From: Alphaproteobacteria bacterium
GTDB taxonomy: Bacteria; Pseudomonadota; Alphaproteobacteria; GCA-2731375
DNA length: 64,000 bases
Assembly: GCA_021776235.1 (NCBI GenBank)
Contig: JAJFGG010000161.1
Span: forward strand, 62,001-126,000
Direction: 5' to 3'
The translations under genes were made by a program, and so were the position numbers. The notes under the pieces are model-generated. The model was not told the origin of the DNA and ran no database searches. It saw only the letters and a program-made list of their open reading frames with translations. This document shows positions 19,278 through 28,188 of the stretch, in pieces (within the stretch, counting starts at the first letter, position 1; each line of letters opens with the position of its first letter).

Positions 19278-20723
19278 TTACTGAATCTGCTTCGGCAGCC
19301 AGGTTGCCACTTCCGGCACCCAGATCAGCAAGACCAGGACAAAAAGCTCTATGACAATGAAGGGCAGGGCTGACTTCACCACCTGGCCCAAGGTCACCTC
19401 GAACTGGGCAACGCCTTTCATGACATAAAGCAAAAGGCCGAATGGCGGGGTCAACAGGCTGATCTCCATGGTTATCAGCATCAGCACCATCAGCCAGATG
19501 ACATCGATATTGAAGGCCACCTGCAGGGATTGGGAGCCCAATAGAAAAAACGGCAGGGTCAGCAGCAACATGCTGACCTGATCCATGAACGCGCCGAGGA
19601 ACAACAACACGGCCATCATCGCGATCACCACCATGATCGGCGTCAGATCCAGTTGAGTGATTTGCTGCAACAGTCCATCCGTCGCCCCGGAATTCGCCAG
19701 CGCCTGGCTGAAGACCAACGAGCCGGCGATGATGAACAGGATCATGGTGTTGATCTTGGCGGTCTCCATCAGGGACCTGGCGACGTCCCGCCAGGTGAAA
19801 TCGGCGCCTTCGATGCCGGAAATTCGGATCACGGTCTTGAAAAGACGAAAGAAATAGCAGACCGCCAAGGCGGCGAGACAGCCCAGGGCGGCGGCCTCGG
19901 TCGGCGCTGCAATCTTAAAGAAGATGCTGCCGACCACGATCACGAAAATCACCAGCAATGGCAGAATATAAAAGAAGAACGGCAGCACGCGGTTCAACAT
20001 GCGGCGGCCGCGGCCGTTGTAGACTGCGCCGGCGATCCGCCGGCCGCCGAGATGCAGCGATATGGTCAAGGGCCCGTCCATGTCGCCATGGTCCGGTACA
20101 TAGGCCGGCGCCAGGGCTGGATTGAGCATGCAGCGCCCCACCACATAGGCGAAGAACAGCACGGCCATAAGCATGCCCGGCACGATGCCGGCGATCAGCA
20201 ATTGCGCCACTGATTGTTCCGCCAGGCTGGCCAGCAGCACCGCCAGGGCCGATGGCGGGATTAGCATAGCAATGCCGCCCACGGCCATGATCGGGCCCAT
20301 GGCGATGGAAGGCTGGTACCCGCGCTTGATCATGTCGGGCAGCAGGACCGAGCCCAGGATCGCGGTATTGGCGATGGTGGAGCCGGACAAAGAGGAAAAC
20401 ACCGTACCGCCGACGATCGAGACCACGGCCAGGCGGCCGGGAACCCGCGAGATCAACCGGTCGATGGCGCCGATGGCCTTGAAGGCCACGCCGGTCTGCA
20501 AAAGGATTTCGCCCATCAGCAGGAACAGCGCGATCGGCGCCAGGGTAAATTTAATGGCGTTGTGGAACTCTATCGGCATGAACAGCAGGCCGATATCGCC
20601 GTTGATGAACAGATAGGTACCCAGGATGTTCGCCGCGAAGAAGGCAAAGGCGACCGGCAGGCCCAGAAACATGAAGGCGCAGACCGTGCCGAGCAAAAGA
20701 CCGAGCGCAAAGTACCATTCCAT
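19278..20723 (-). CDS. dctM: TRAP transporter large permease subunit (DctM)
   Basis: Many TM segments; 'SGSTIANTAILGSVLLPDMIKRGY', 'LITMEISLLTPPFGLLLYVMKGVA'. Confidence 0.93.
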   Translation of the reverse strand: MEWYFALGLLLGTVCAFMFLGLPVAFAFFAANILGTYLFINGDIGLLFMPIEFHNAIKFTLAPIALFLLMGEILLQTGVAFKAIGAIDRLISRVPGRLAVVSIVGGTVFSSLSGSTIANTAILGSVLLPDMIKRGYQPSIAMGPIMAVGGIAMLIPPSALAVLLASLAEQSVAQLLIAGIVPGMLMAVLFFAYVVGRCMLNPALAPAYVPDHGDMDGPLTISLHLGGRRIAGAVYNGRGRRMLNRVLPFFFYILPLLVIFVIVVGSIFFKIAAPTEAAALGCLAALAVCYFFRLFKTVIRISGIEGADFTWRDVARSLMETAKINTMILFIIAGSLVFSQALANSGATDGLLQQITQLDLTPIMVVIAMMAVLLFLGAFMDQVSMLLLTLPFFLLGSQSLQVAFNIDVIWLMVLMLITMEISLLTPPFGLLLYVMKGVAQFEVTLGQVVKSALPFIVIELFVLVLLIWVPEVATWLPKQIQ

Positions 20724-20726
20724 GGG

Positions 20727-21293
20727 TTAGAAACCCGAACTTGTCGGACTATTGCCGGTGTCCGCGATCTCGACCGCGCGGCGGATACGAAACAGGAACT
20801 CGACGGCGAGCAGAAAGAATGAACCGGCGAAGACCGCCAACATGTACCAATTGGCGATGCGTAAATCCTTGTCGGGCAGGGTACCGTCCTCGAACTCCGA
20901 CAAGGCCGCGCGTGCGCCATAATAGCAGAGCAGGAAGCAGAGCAGGGCGCCCGCCACATCGACACCCTGTTCCAGGCGGATCGCCCGCCGTTTGGGCAGC
21001 GCCGCAATCAGGACATCGACACGCACATGAGCGCCTTCCTGCAACACCCACGGCGCGCCGATAAAGACGCCGACATAAAGAGCATATTCGACGGCTTCGT
21101 AAAGCCACCAGATGTTGCCCCACTGCATGTTGATAAGCAGCAGGTTCAACGGGATGAGCAGCGCGATCAAGCCGACCGATATGGCGACCAGGGCGGCCAG
21201 AAAGAATGTGACCTGCCTGAACCCGGTCTCAAGGGCATCAATTTGCCGGCGCATAATGTCGTCTAACGTTTTCACGTGAAGCGGTTGATCCAT
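20727..21293 (-). CDS. dctQ: TRAP transporter small permease subunit (DctQ)
   Basis: 4-TM small protein directly upstream of dctM; 'GAHVRVDVLIAALPKR'. Confidence 0.9.
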   Translation of the reverse strand: MDQPLHVKTLDDIMRRQIDALETGFRQVTFFLAALVAISVGLIALLIPLNLLLINMQWGNIWWLYEAVEYALYVGVFIGAPWVLQEGAHVRVDVLIAALPKRRAIRLEQGVDVAGALLCFLLCYYGARAALSEFEDGTLPDKDLRIANWYMLAVFAGSFFLLAVEFLFRIRRAVEIADTGNSPTSSGF

Positions 21294-21296
21294 ACG

Positions 21297-21332
21297 CGAT
21301 GGGGACCGCCGATTTGGTGGCGGTCCCCATCG
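21297..21332 (-). promoter_or_regulatory. Perfect 14-bp stem-loop between dctP and dctQ
   Basis: CGATGGGGACCGCC / gatttggt / GGCGGTCCCCATCG, read directly. Confidence 0.8.
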
Positions 21333-21348
21333 TCCATGGTATCAGCCG

Positions 21349-22326
21349 CTATTTGGTGAAGAGTTTTTGCAGTTTCGGACCATGTTCCGGACTGCGGGCC
21401 AGAACTTCTTTCCAGCCCTCCGCCTTGGCCGCGCTGACCCATTTGTCCCGTGCGGCGCCACTCAACGCGATGGTCTTGACGCCGTTGCTTTCAAACCAGG
21501 CCTTCTGTTTTTTCGCCAAAGCTTTGAAACCGTCGCTGGCCGGGTCGGCCTGGCCTTCAAACATCAAACCAACCTTGTTCAACAGACCCTGCTGCGCCTT
21601 ATCCAGGCTGTTCCATTTCTTCAAATTGACCAGGGTATGCAGGGTGCCGTCATAAAAACCGGGATCGACCCGAAATTTGGTGACCTTTGCCCAGGCCGGT
21701 ATCCAGCCCATGAGTGGCCAGCCAAAGCCCTGTACCGTGTTGTTTTCCATATAGGTGTAAACCTGCGCGATGGTCGAAGTTTGCACCGTTGCACCCAGGG
21801 ACTTGAAAAACGCCGTATAGACCGGAGATACCCTGATGTTCATACCTGTCAGGTCGGCACCGGTAATCTTTTTGTTGGTATAGAGATGAAAAGTGCCAAA
21901 GGTGTGGTGGCGGGCAATAAACTGCAGGCCCTTGGCGTTGAACAGTTTTTGCATATAGTCGAGGGCGCCGTTCTGACGCAGCTCTGGATAGCTATAATCG
22001 GAAAACCGCAGGACCGGCGCCTCTGGCAGGACGTTGCCGAAATAGGCTTCGGTGCAGCCGACCATGTCGTATGCGCCTTTCGCCATTTTCTGGGTCAGGG
22101 TGAAGGGACTGCCGATCGCCGGCGCGCCGCCGACCATTTTGATCTGCAGGACGCCCTTGCCCTGCTTGTTGACTTCGTTGACCACCGCCTCGAACGGTTT
22201 CGAGACCGGGCTGCCAATGGGGAAACAACTGGCCCCCGTCAAGGTGACTTCCGCTGCCTGGGCCGGCATCGCCATGACGCCAATGACCGTCGCCGCGGCA
22301 ACGAATACTGCGTTTTTCCTGAACAT
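21349..22326 (-). CDS. dctP: TRAP transporter substrate-binding protein (DctP)
   Basis: Signal peptide 'MFRKNAVFVAAATVIGVMAMPAQA'; 'GMNIRVSPVYTAFFKSLGATVQTSTIAQVYTYMENNTVQGFGWP'. Confidence 0.92.
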   Translation of the reverse strand: MFRKNAVFVAAATVIGVMAMPAQAAEVTLTGASCFPIGSPVSKPFEAVVNEVNKQGKGVLQIKMVGGAPAIGSPFTLTQKMAKGAYDMVGCTEAYFGNVLPEAPVLRFSDYSYPELRQNGALDYMQKLFNAKGLQFIARHHTFGTFHLYTNKKITGADLTGMNIRVSPVYTAFFKSLGATVQTSTIAQVYTYMENNTVQGFGWPLMGWIPAWAKVTKFRVDPGFYDGTLHTLVNLKKWNSLDKAQQGLLNKVGLMFEGQADPASDGFKALAKKQKAWFESNGVKTIALSGAARDKWVSAAKAEGWKEVLARSPEHGPKLQKLFTK

Positions 22327-22567
22327 GTCTCTCGGACCTCCCCGTCCTTTTGTGCCGGGGCTTTTTCCTTGGGCGCCCCACCCCCAGGCATGCATTCGTG
22401 GCACGCGTTGGCGGAATTCTAACAACATTGCCCGCCGCCGCACAGGCATTTTCCCGCCGCCGGGCAGGCCTGTTGATCGGGGTGCGCCAGCACCGGAAAG
22501 CGCCGACGGCCCGTCAATTTGCTTTGCAGGCGCCCGCCGATTTGCTAGATGCTTAATTCCCTAGCAC

Positions 22568-22657
22568 GGATGGGTGCCCGAGTGGTTGAAGGGACCGGTC
22601 TTGAAAACCGGCAGGCGTGAGAGCGTCTCGTGGGTTCGAATCCCACCCCATCCGCCA
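22568..22657 (+). tRNA. tRNA-Ser (anticodon TGA)
   Basis: GGATGGG/CCCATCC acceptor, anticodon stem CCGGT/ACCGG with loop CTTGAAA, variable arm, GTGGGTTCGAATCCCAC T-arm, encoded CCA. Confidence 0.96.
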
Positions 22658-22678
22658 ATTTATATGTGGTCCGACCCG

Positions 22679-22718
22679 GAGACATAGGTAACAGCTTGTG
22701 CCGAAGACATGGGTGACA
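22679..22718. repeat. Tandem pair of related 15-mers, possible IS end remnant
   Basis: gagacataggtaaca and aagacatgggtgaca, 25 nt apart; resembles sequence commonly seen next to IS481-like transposases. Confidence 0.35.
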
Positions 22719-22965
22719 CACTTGGTCCCACATTAAGATTTGCTCAATCGTCTGCGATAGCCGCCGTGTAGGCGCTCCTGGCGCAGAAGTACCGGCTTAT
22801 TATCTGCCACGCTACGGCACGCCGCCATGAGGTAATCCGGGCCGCAGGCGGAAGGTTTCGCCGGCGGCACTGTAAAAATTGTTGGCCTAGCCGAAAATGT
22901 CTAGGCTATATAATAATTGAGTGTGCACACATCCCACGATATCGAGATTGAAAGGGCCATCCACC

Positions 22966-23358
22966 ATGAAGATTATCTTGTCTTCGATAGTCGTTGCTCT
23001 ACTCGCCACGGGCGCCATGCCTGCCTTTGCGGATGAGGCTTGGCAGGCCTTCGAGTGCCAACTCGTCGGTGAGCAAACCGCGGACGACGTGCTTGATTCA
23101 GCCGAGAAGTGGCTAACGGCGGCGCGAACCATGCAGGGTGGCGAGAAGATGGAGCTCAGAGTCCTCATCCCGCACGCAACCGGGGGCGGTGAGACCGACT
23201 TCTTGTTTATCCTAAATGCGCCGTCCTTCGCGGCCTGGGGAACGTTCTGGGACAATTACGAGGGATCTCCGGCGCACAAGATTGACGAGGAATCCCAAGC
23301 TATGGCTGTCTGTCCCAGCAGCCGGCTGTACGAGAGCGTGAGGGTTGAGGCCAAGTAA
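22966..23358 (+). CDS. Hypothetical secreted protein
   Basis: 'MKIILSSIVVALLATGAMPAFADEAWQAFEC...' clear signal peptide; no family recognised. Confidence 0.65.
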   Translation: MKIILSSIVVALLATGAMPAFADEAWQAFECQLVGEQTADDVLDSAEKWLTAARTMQGGEKMELRVLIPHATGGGETDFLFILNAPSFAAWGTFWDNYEGSPAHKIDEESQAMAVCPSSRLYESVRVEAK

Positions 23359-23635
23359 GGACACCTCTGATCTGTATGAAGGATTGGGCTGAGACTGATA
23401 CTCGTCCCATCGCATGATTGGAGGCGCGCTGGCGCCGGGTTTACCCCTGGGTCGCAGCCTCACGCCGTATTAGCCACTGAGACGTTTTCCGGCCCTGGTC
23501 ATCCGGCGTAGATGGCTATACCTCCGCCGGCTCCGTCGAACATGCCCTTGATCACGGGCAGTCCCGCCGACGGCTAGCAAGCAAACGGGTTGGTTCCGAT
23601 TGAAGGGTGAACGTGGCGTATGGTGAGGTGACTAC

Positions 23636-26600
23636 ATGATGGGGCTCATTCTGCCCGCGATCGTCATCGCTGTGTTTTGCATCACTTATCTGGCATGGCA
23701 GCGCTATGTCCGGATCGCCCGAAGTCCGACCGAAGGCGCGACGGATACGTCTCCTTACAGCATCACGGAGGTCTTCGGTGAAGCGCATCTCCTCAATGTG
23801 CCGCACCAGCGGGGAGCCTGCTGGCTGACGGACATTTTCAGCCGCTCGGCGAGGCGCTATCCGCAGCACATCGCCCTGCAGGTTCCGCATACCGGGGAAT
23901 CCCTTACCTTTGCCGAGCTCGACAGGGAAGCCGCGAAAGTGGCCGCTGCTCTGTCCCGTTTCCTCAACGGAGCGGACCAAGTCGTCGCCCTGTCCATGGC
24001 GCAGGACAACTGGCAGGCTGTTGCCTGTCATCTGGGCATCCTCAAGGCTGGCGGCACGGTCGTGTTCCTGGATACCGCACTGCCCGAGGCGATGCTCTCC
24101 CACATGCTTGCGGATGCCCGGCCGGTGGTCGTTCTCACGCGCGGCGAGGCCAGATTTCGCGATTTCCCGACCCTGGATGTGCTGTCATTGCAGGACGAGT
24201 TGCCCCGGACTGCCCCGCCACCTTGGCTGGACGATCCGGCCCAGCGTCTCGCAACCATCTTCTACACGAGTGGTACCACCGGATTGCCGAAGGGCGTGGA
24301 ATGCCCGCACGCCGGATATGTGAACCTGGCGCTGACTTATGCCGACTACTTCGATCTGGTGCCGGGTATGGACGCGACCACGCTCACATCGTCGCTCGGA
24401 TATGACGGAAGCATCTCCGAAATGTACAGCGCGTGGGTCTCCGGCTGCTCTGTCGTGATGCTGACGAATGAGGAAATCCGTTCAGGCCCGGAGCTTCTCC
24501 CGGTCCTGCGCGAGGCGGAGGTGACCGTGCTCTTTTGTCCACCGGTGCTGCTGTCCACCCTGACGCCGACGCCGGAACTGGACCTGCCCTACCCGCTCTG
24601 CCGCTACATCGTGCCGGCCGGCGAAGCGTTTCCACCTGCATTGGTCGAACCATGGACCCGCGCACGACGACAGATCATCAACACCTATGGTCCAACCGAG
24701 GCCAGCACCGACACGAGCCGCCAAACCCTAAGGCCGGGCGAACCCGTTACAATTGGCTCGCCGCTGGCAAACGTCACATACGTCATCCTGGAACCTGGTA
24801 CGCTCCGTCCGCTGCCGCATGGAGAGGCCGGCGAACTCTGCATCGGCGGCGTACATGTCGCGCGAGGCTATCGGAACTTGCCTGAACAGACCGCCGAGAA
24901 GTTCATTTCGCATGCTGAGTTTGGCCGCCTTTACCGCACGGGTGACAGGTGCCGGATCGATTCCATGACGGGACAGGCGGACTTCCTCGGTCGCATCGAC
25001 ACACAACTCAAAGTTCGCGGGCATCGCGTGGAAGTTCAGGCCGTCGAGGATATCCTGCAAACGCAGATCCTGGAGATCGACGCGGCGGTGCTCGACTATC
25101 AGAATGAAGAACTGGTCGCTTTCCTTGCTGCGCCCGGGTTCCAGACCCGCGGATCGTCAGACGTCAGCCCGGCACCGCCAGGGTGGGTAGAAAACGTCAC
25201 TAACAGCCTGGCCCGGCAGCTTCCGGAACCGTCCATTCCGACCCGCTTTTTTCTTGTGAAGAGCTTTGTACTGAACCAGAGATCCGGCAAGATCGACCGG
25301 GGACAGCTGCCGCGGCTGTCGGATCTGTTGCAAGGCGCTGATCCGGACCCGGACGGCAGGCAGGGACGCACGGCGACAGCTTCCCCGGATCAAGTGGCGG
25401 ATAACACGACAACGCGTCCCGAGGATCACGATACTGATCCCGGCGACGGGGATGCCCTGTCGATCTGCCGCGGACTTTTTGGCCCATCTCTCGGCTGGGA
25501 CGATGCCTTTGTAGATCATGGCGGTCATTCCATCCTCATCGCGCAGCTGGCACAGAGATTGCGCCGGGCGGGGTGGTCGGTACCGGTTCGCGCTCTGCTC
25601 AGCAACTGCGATACGGCGCGCAAAATCTCGAATTGTCCGAAGGAATCTCACGTCCCCACCATGAACGTGACCGCGGCCGCCCAGCGCGGTCAAGACGATA
25701 TCAGACGCGATGAGGTGGCCGCAACGGTGCTGTCCGTGGCGGCTTTCACTGTTCGGCAGATCCTTTTCCTTGCCCTACTGTATGCCCCGCATTTGATGGG
25801 TTTCCTCGCTGCGGTGGCCTATGGCGAGGTCGGAGCGTTCTTCGTCAACGCCAAGCTCTGGAAATTCGTCGCCGTCGGCTTTCTCCTCTTCATCGCCGGC
25901 TTCGCCCTGCCATTCGCCAACCTCTTATGGGTTCTGGCGCTCAAACGGTGCTTGATAGGGGCGGATTTCAGGGCAGGGGCGGTCATTGGCGCATTTCCGA
26001 AGTGGAGCCGAATGCATCTGCGAATCTGGTGCGTTGGGCGCTTGCAAGGCGCGGTCCTCGGCCCGCTGGACGTGATGTTTCGCAGTCCGCCCGTGATGGC
26101 CTTCGCACTCCGGCAACTCGGTGCGAAGGTCGGGCGACATACCGAATGCGCGCATGAGGTCACATTCTCCGGACCACTGGATCTTCTTCACATCGGGGAC
26201 GGCGTCGCAGTCCAGACCGGAGCTTACATCCAGACGGTGCGATGGATGGGGGCGGCACTGCATATTGGCCCCGTCCAACTGGAGCAGGACTGCAAGATTG
26301 GCATGCGGGCCTGCGTGGGCAGTAATGTTGTGGTTGGCCGCGGTGCCTGGGTTACACCTTTCACGGCCGTTCTGAGCGATGTCGGACCGGCGGAGATGTG
26401 GGAAGGCGCGCCTGCGCGGCCGGTCGGGCGATGCACGAAGCTGAAACGCGTGACGGCGCATTGCCGGCCGAGCCTCCCGATGTGGTCTCGTGAGGCCGCC
26501 AATATTTCTCTCCAGGCGCTGTTGGATTTCGTCCTTCTGGTCGCCCCCGTAACCGCGGTCACTTGGGTCGCCACGGCGATCATGCCCAGCGCTCGGGCGG

Positions 26601-27958
26601 AGCCTGCCGGCAGCTACTTCATGACGGCGCCGCTCGGCGAAATTATCGGGACGATGGGAGGTTACATTTTCGCCACCACATGGGTTTCGATCGTGCTGAC
26701 TTCGGTTCTGGTCTGCCTTTTCGTACGTTCAACGCGAGCCTCTCCAGGGCTCTATCCCTCGCGCGGGCTTCAGGGCGCCCTGCTCCTGTATCGTCAGAGA
26801 GTGATGAACCTGATTCAGCGTATCTGGACTTGGACCATCATGGGGCAGTACCTGCGGGCTCTCGCGGGTCTTGGCTTTTCGCGGTTGGGCGGCTCGGAGT
26901 GCGATCTCATGCTGAACCTCGTCCCCGAGGCCGCGACGGCCGACGCGAAGGTGTTTTGGGCCAATGGTTGCTTCACGAACATGGTTGACCACGATGCAGG
27001 GCAACTGATCCTGCGGCAACTCGACATGCCGGCGAATTTCTTCGCCGGAAACAACTGCGTCGCCGAAGAGGGTCACTTTCCGACGAATTTCCTGCTCGGC
27101 GTCTCGTCGCCTGGTAACGGCAGCACCTTCCGGCGCCAGATGCATTCCCGGCTCTGCCCGCCGATCACCGTTGCCGGCAACCCGCCGGTGCGGTTTGCCA
27201 GCGCCGATTTCGAAGCCGAGAAGCGCAACCAGATCCTGCCGAGCTATGCTCTTTTCCTCGGGCGCGTCTTGCTGAATGACATCTTCAGCATCGGGTTTCT
27301 GCGCACCGCCGATCCGCTCGTCTACGTCGTCCTGTTCACGGTTTTGCTCCGCTTTGGGGGCGATGCGCTTCTGAGCGCGTTTATCGCCATCGTTCTGACC
27401 GAGATCACTCTGATTCTGGCCTGCGTCATGGTCAAGAAGCTGCTCGTCGGCAGCACTTGGGGTGCCGACCATTCCGCACCGTTCTGGTCCTGGCGGCATT
27501 TCACCTACTTCTTCGCGCAGGACTGCTTCTTGGCTTGGTGCAGGATACCCTTCGCGGTTGCGGCCGGGACCGTGCTGCCAAATCCCGTGCTGCGTTGGCT
27601 GGGGTGCGAGATCGGACAGCGGTCCATCCTGGTCTCGCCGCTGCAGGCCTTCGACTGGAATGCGGTGAGCATTGGCGATGACGCCCTGGTCGACGGTATC
27701 CTGCAATTTCATTCGCTGGTAAACATGACGTTGGCCGTCAAGCGCACGCGGATCGACGACGGCGCTGTCGTCAATACAGGCGCCACCGTGATGGGTGGGG
27801 CCGTGATCGACGCAGGGACGACCCTGCTGCCGCTCGCCCTTGTCCTGAAAGAAATGCACCTGTCGACGTGCGTCTACTGGGGCAGCCCGGTGGAACCGGC
27901 AGACCAGCTAGAGAGCGGGCCGATAGAGCCCAGACTTCCCGATGCAGCACCACTCTGA
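23636..27958 (+). CDS. Pls/PosA-type NRPS-like protein: N-terminal TM, adenylation domain, thiolation domain, membrane C-terminal domain with LbH (hexapeptide) segments
   Basis: A-domain 'IFYTSGTTGLPKGVE', 'NTYGPTEAS', 'YRTGDR', 'GRIDTQLKVRGHRVEVQAVE', 'RSGKIDRGQLP'; carrier 'WDDAFVDHGGHSILIAQLAQRL'; several TM segments; LbH-like 'GDGVAVQTGAYIQT...QDCKIGMRACVGSNVVVGRGAWVTPFTAV' and 'IDDGAVVNTGATVMGGAVIDAGTTLLPLALV'; 'APFWSWRHF'. Confidence 0.88.
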   Translation: MMGLILPAIVIAVFCITYLAWQRYVRIARSPTEGATDTSPYSITEVFGEAHLLNVPHQRGACWLTDIFSRSARRYPQHIALQVPHTGESLTFAELDREAAKVAAALSRFLNGADQVVALSMAQDNWQAVACHLGILKAGGTVVFLDTALPEAMLSHMLADARPVVVLTRGEARFRDFPTLDVLSLQDELPRTAPPPWLDDPAQRLATIFYTSGTTGLPKGVECPHAGYVNLALTYADYFDLVPGMDATTLTSSLGYDGSISEMYSAWVSGCSVVMLTNEEIRSGPELLPVLREAEVTVLFCPPVLLSTLTPTPELDLPYPLCRYIVPAGEAFPPALVEPWTRARRQIINTYGPTEASTDTSRQTLRPGEPVTIGSPLANVTYVILEPGTLRPLPHGEAGELCIGGVHVARGYRNLPEQTAEKFISHAEFGRLYRTGDRCRIDSMTGQADFLGRIDTQLKVRGHRVEVQAVEDILQTQILEIDAAVLDYQNEELVAFLAAPGFQTRGSSDVSPAPPGWVENVTNSLARQLPEPSIPTRFFLVKSFVLNQRSGKIDRGQLPRLSDLLQGADPDPDGRQGRTATASPDQVADNTTTRPEDHDTDPGDGDALSICRGLFGPSLGWDDAFVDHGGHSILIAQLAQRLRRAGWSVPVRALLSNCDTARKISNCPKESHVPTMNVTAAAQRGQDDIRRDEVAATVLSVAAFTVRQILFLALLYAPHLMGFLAAVAYGEVGAFFVNAKLWKFVAVGFLLFIAGFALPFANLLWVLALKRCLIGADFRAGAVIGAFPKWSRMHLRIWCVGRLQGAVLGPLDVMFRSPPVMAFALRQLGAKVGRHTECAHEVTFSGPLDLLHIGDGVAVQTGAYIQTVRWMGAALHIGPVQLEQDCKIGMRACVGSNVVVGRGAWVTPFTAVLSDVGPAEMWEGAPARPVGRCTKLKRVTAHCRPSLPMWSREAANISLQALLDFVLLVAPVTAVTWVATAIMPSARAEPAGSYFMTAPLGEIIGTMGGYIFATTWVSIVLTSVLVCLFVRSTRASPGLYPSRGLQGALLLYRQRVMNLIQRIWTWTIMGQYLRALAGLGFSRLGGSECDLMLNLVPEAATADAKVFWANGCFTNMVDHDAGQLILRQLDMPANFFAGNNCVAEEGHFPTNFLLGVSSPGNGSTFRRQMHSRLCPPITVAGNPPVRFASADFEAEKRNQILPSYALFLGRVLLNDIFSIGFLRTADPLVYVVLFTVLLRFGGDALLSAFIAIVLTEITLILACVMVKKLLVGSTWGADHSAPFWSWRHFTYFFAQDCFLAWCRIPFAVAAGTVLPNPVLRWLGCEIGQRSILVSPLQAFDWNAVSIGDDALVDGILQFHSLVNMTLAVKRTRIDDGAVVNTGATVMGGAVIDAGTTLLPLALVLKEMHLSTCVYWGSPVEPADQLESGPIEPRLPDAAPL

Positions 27959-27992
27959 AGAACGCGCACAAGATTGCAAGAATAGGGTCAGC

Positions 27993-28064
27993 AAGAATAG
28001 GGTGAGGTCTTTCTCTTTGAATATATTTGGTGAACTTCAAGAAGAAAGACCTGACCCCATTCTT
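27993..28064. repeat. Imperfect 29-bp inverted repeat downstream of the NRPS-like gene
   Basis: aagaatagggtgaggtctttctctttgaa (27993-28021) versus ttcaagaagaaagacctgaccccattctt (28036-28064). Confidence 0.75.
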
Positions 28065-28188
28065 GTGATAAACGGATAACGGATCTTATCGCGGCACGCC
28101 CGCGCGCGTGAATTCCAGATAGAAGTGCACGACGATTGCGAGAGCAGGACATGACGACTGTTTTGTCGGGTGCCCTGACAACCCTCGC

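Noticed and set aside
21367-22422. 351-aa plus-strand ORF opposite dctP
   Set aside because: Antisense to a clear TRAP binding protein with signal peptide; no motifs.
22545-22733. 62-aa minus-strand ORF overlapping the tRNA
   Set aside because: Spans the tRNA-Ser and IS-like debris; a common spurious annotation ('[27 protein letters not shown]' style) arising from tRNA-Ser antisense.
26729-27859. 376-aa minus-strand ORF within the NRPS-like gene
   Set aside because: Antisense to the LbH/membrane region of the Pls-like protein; low-information composition.
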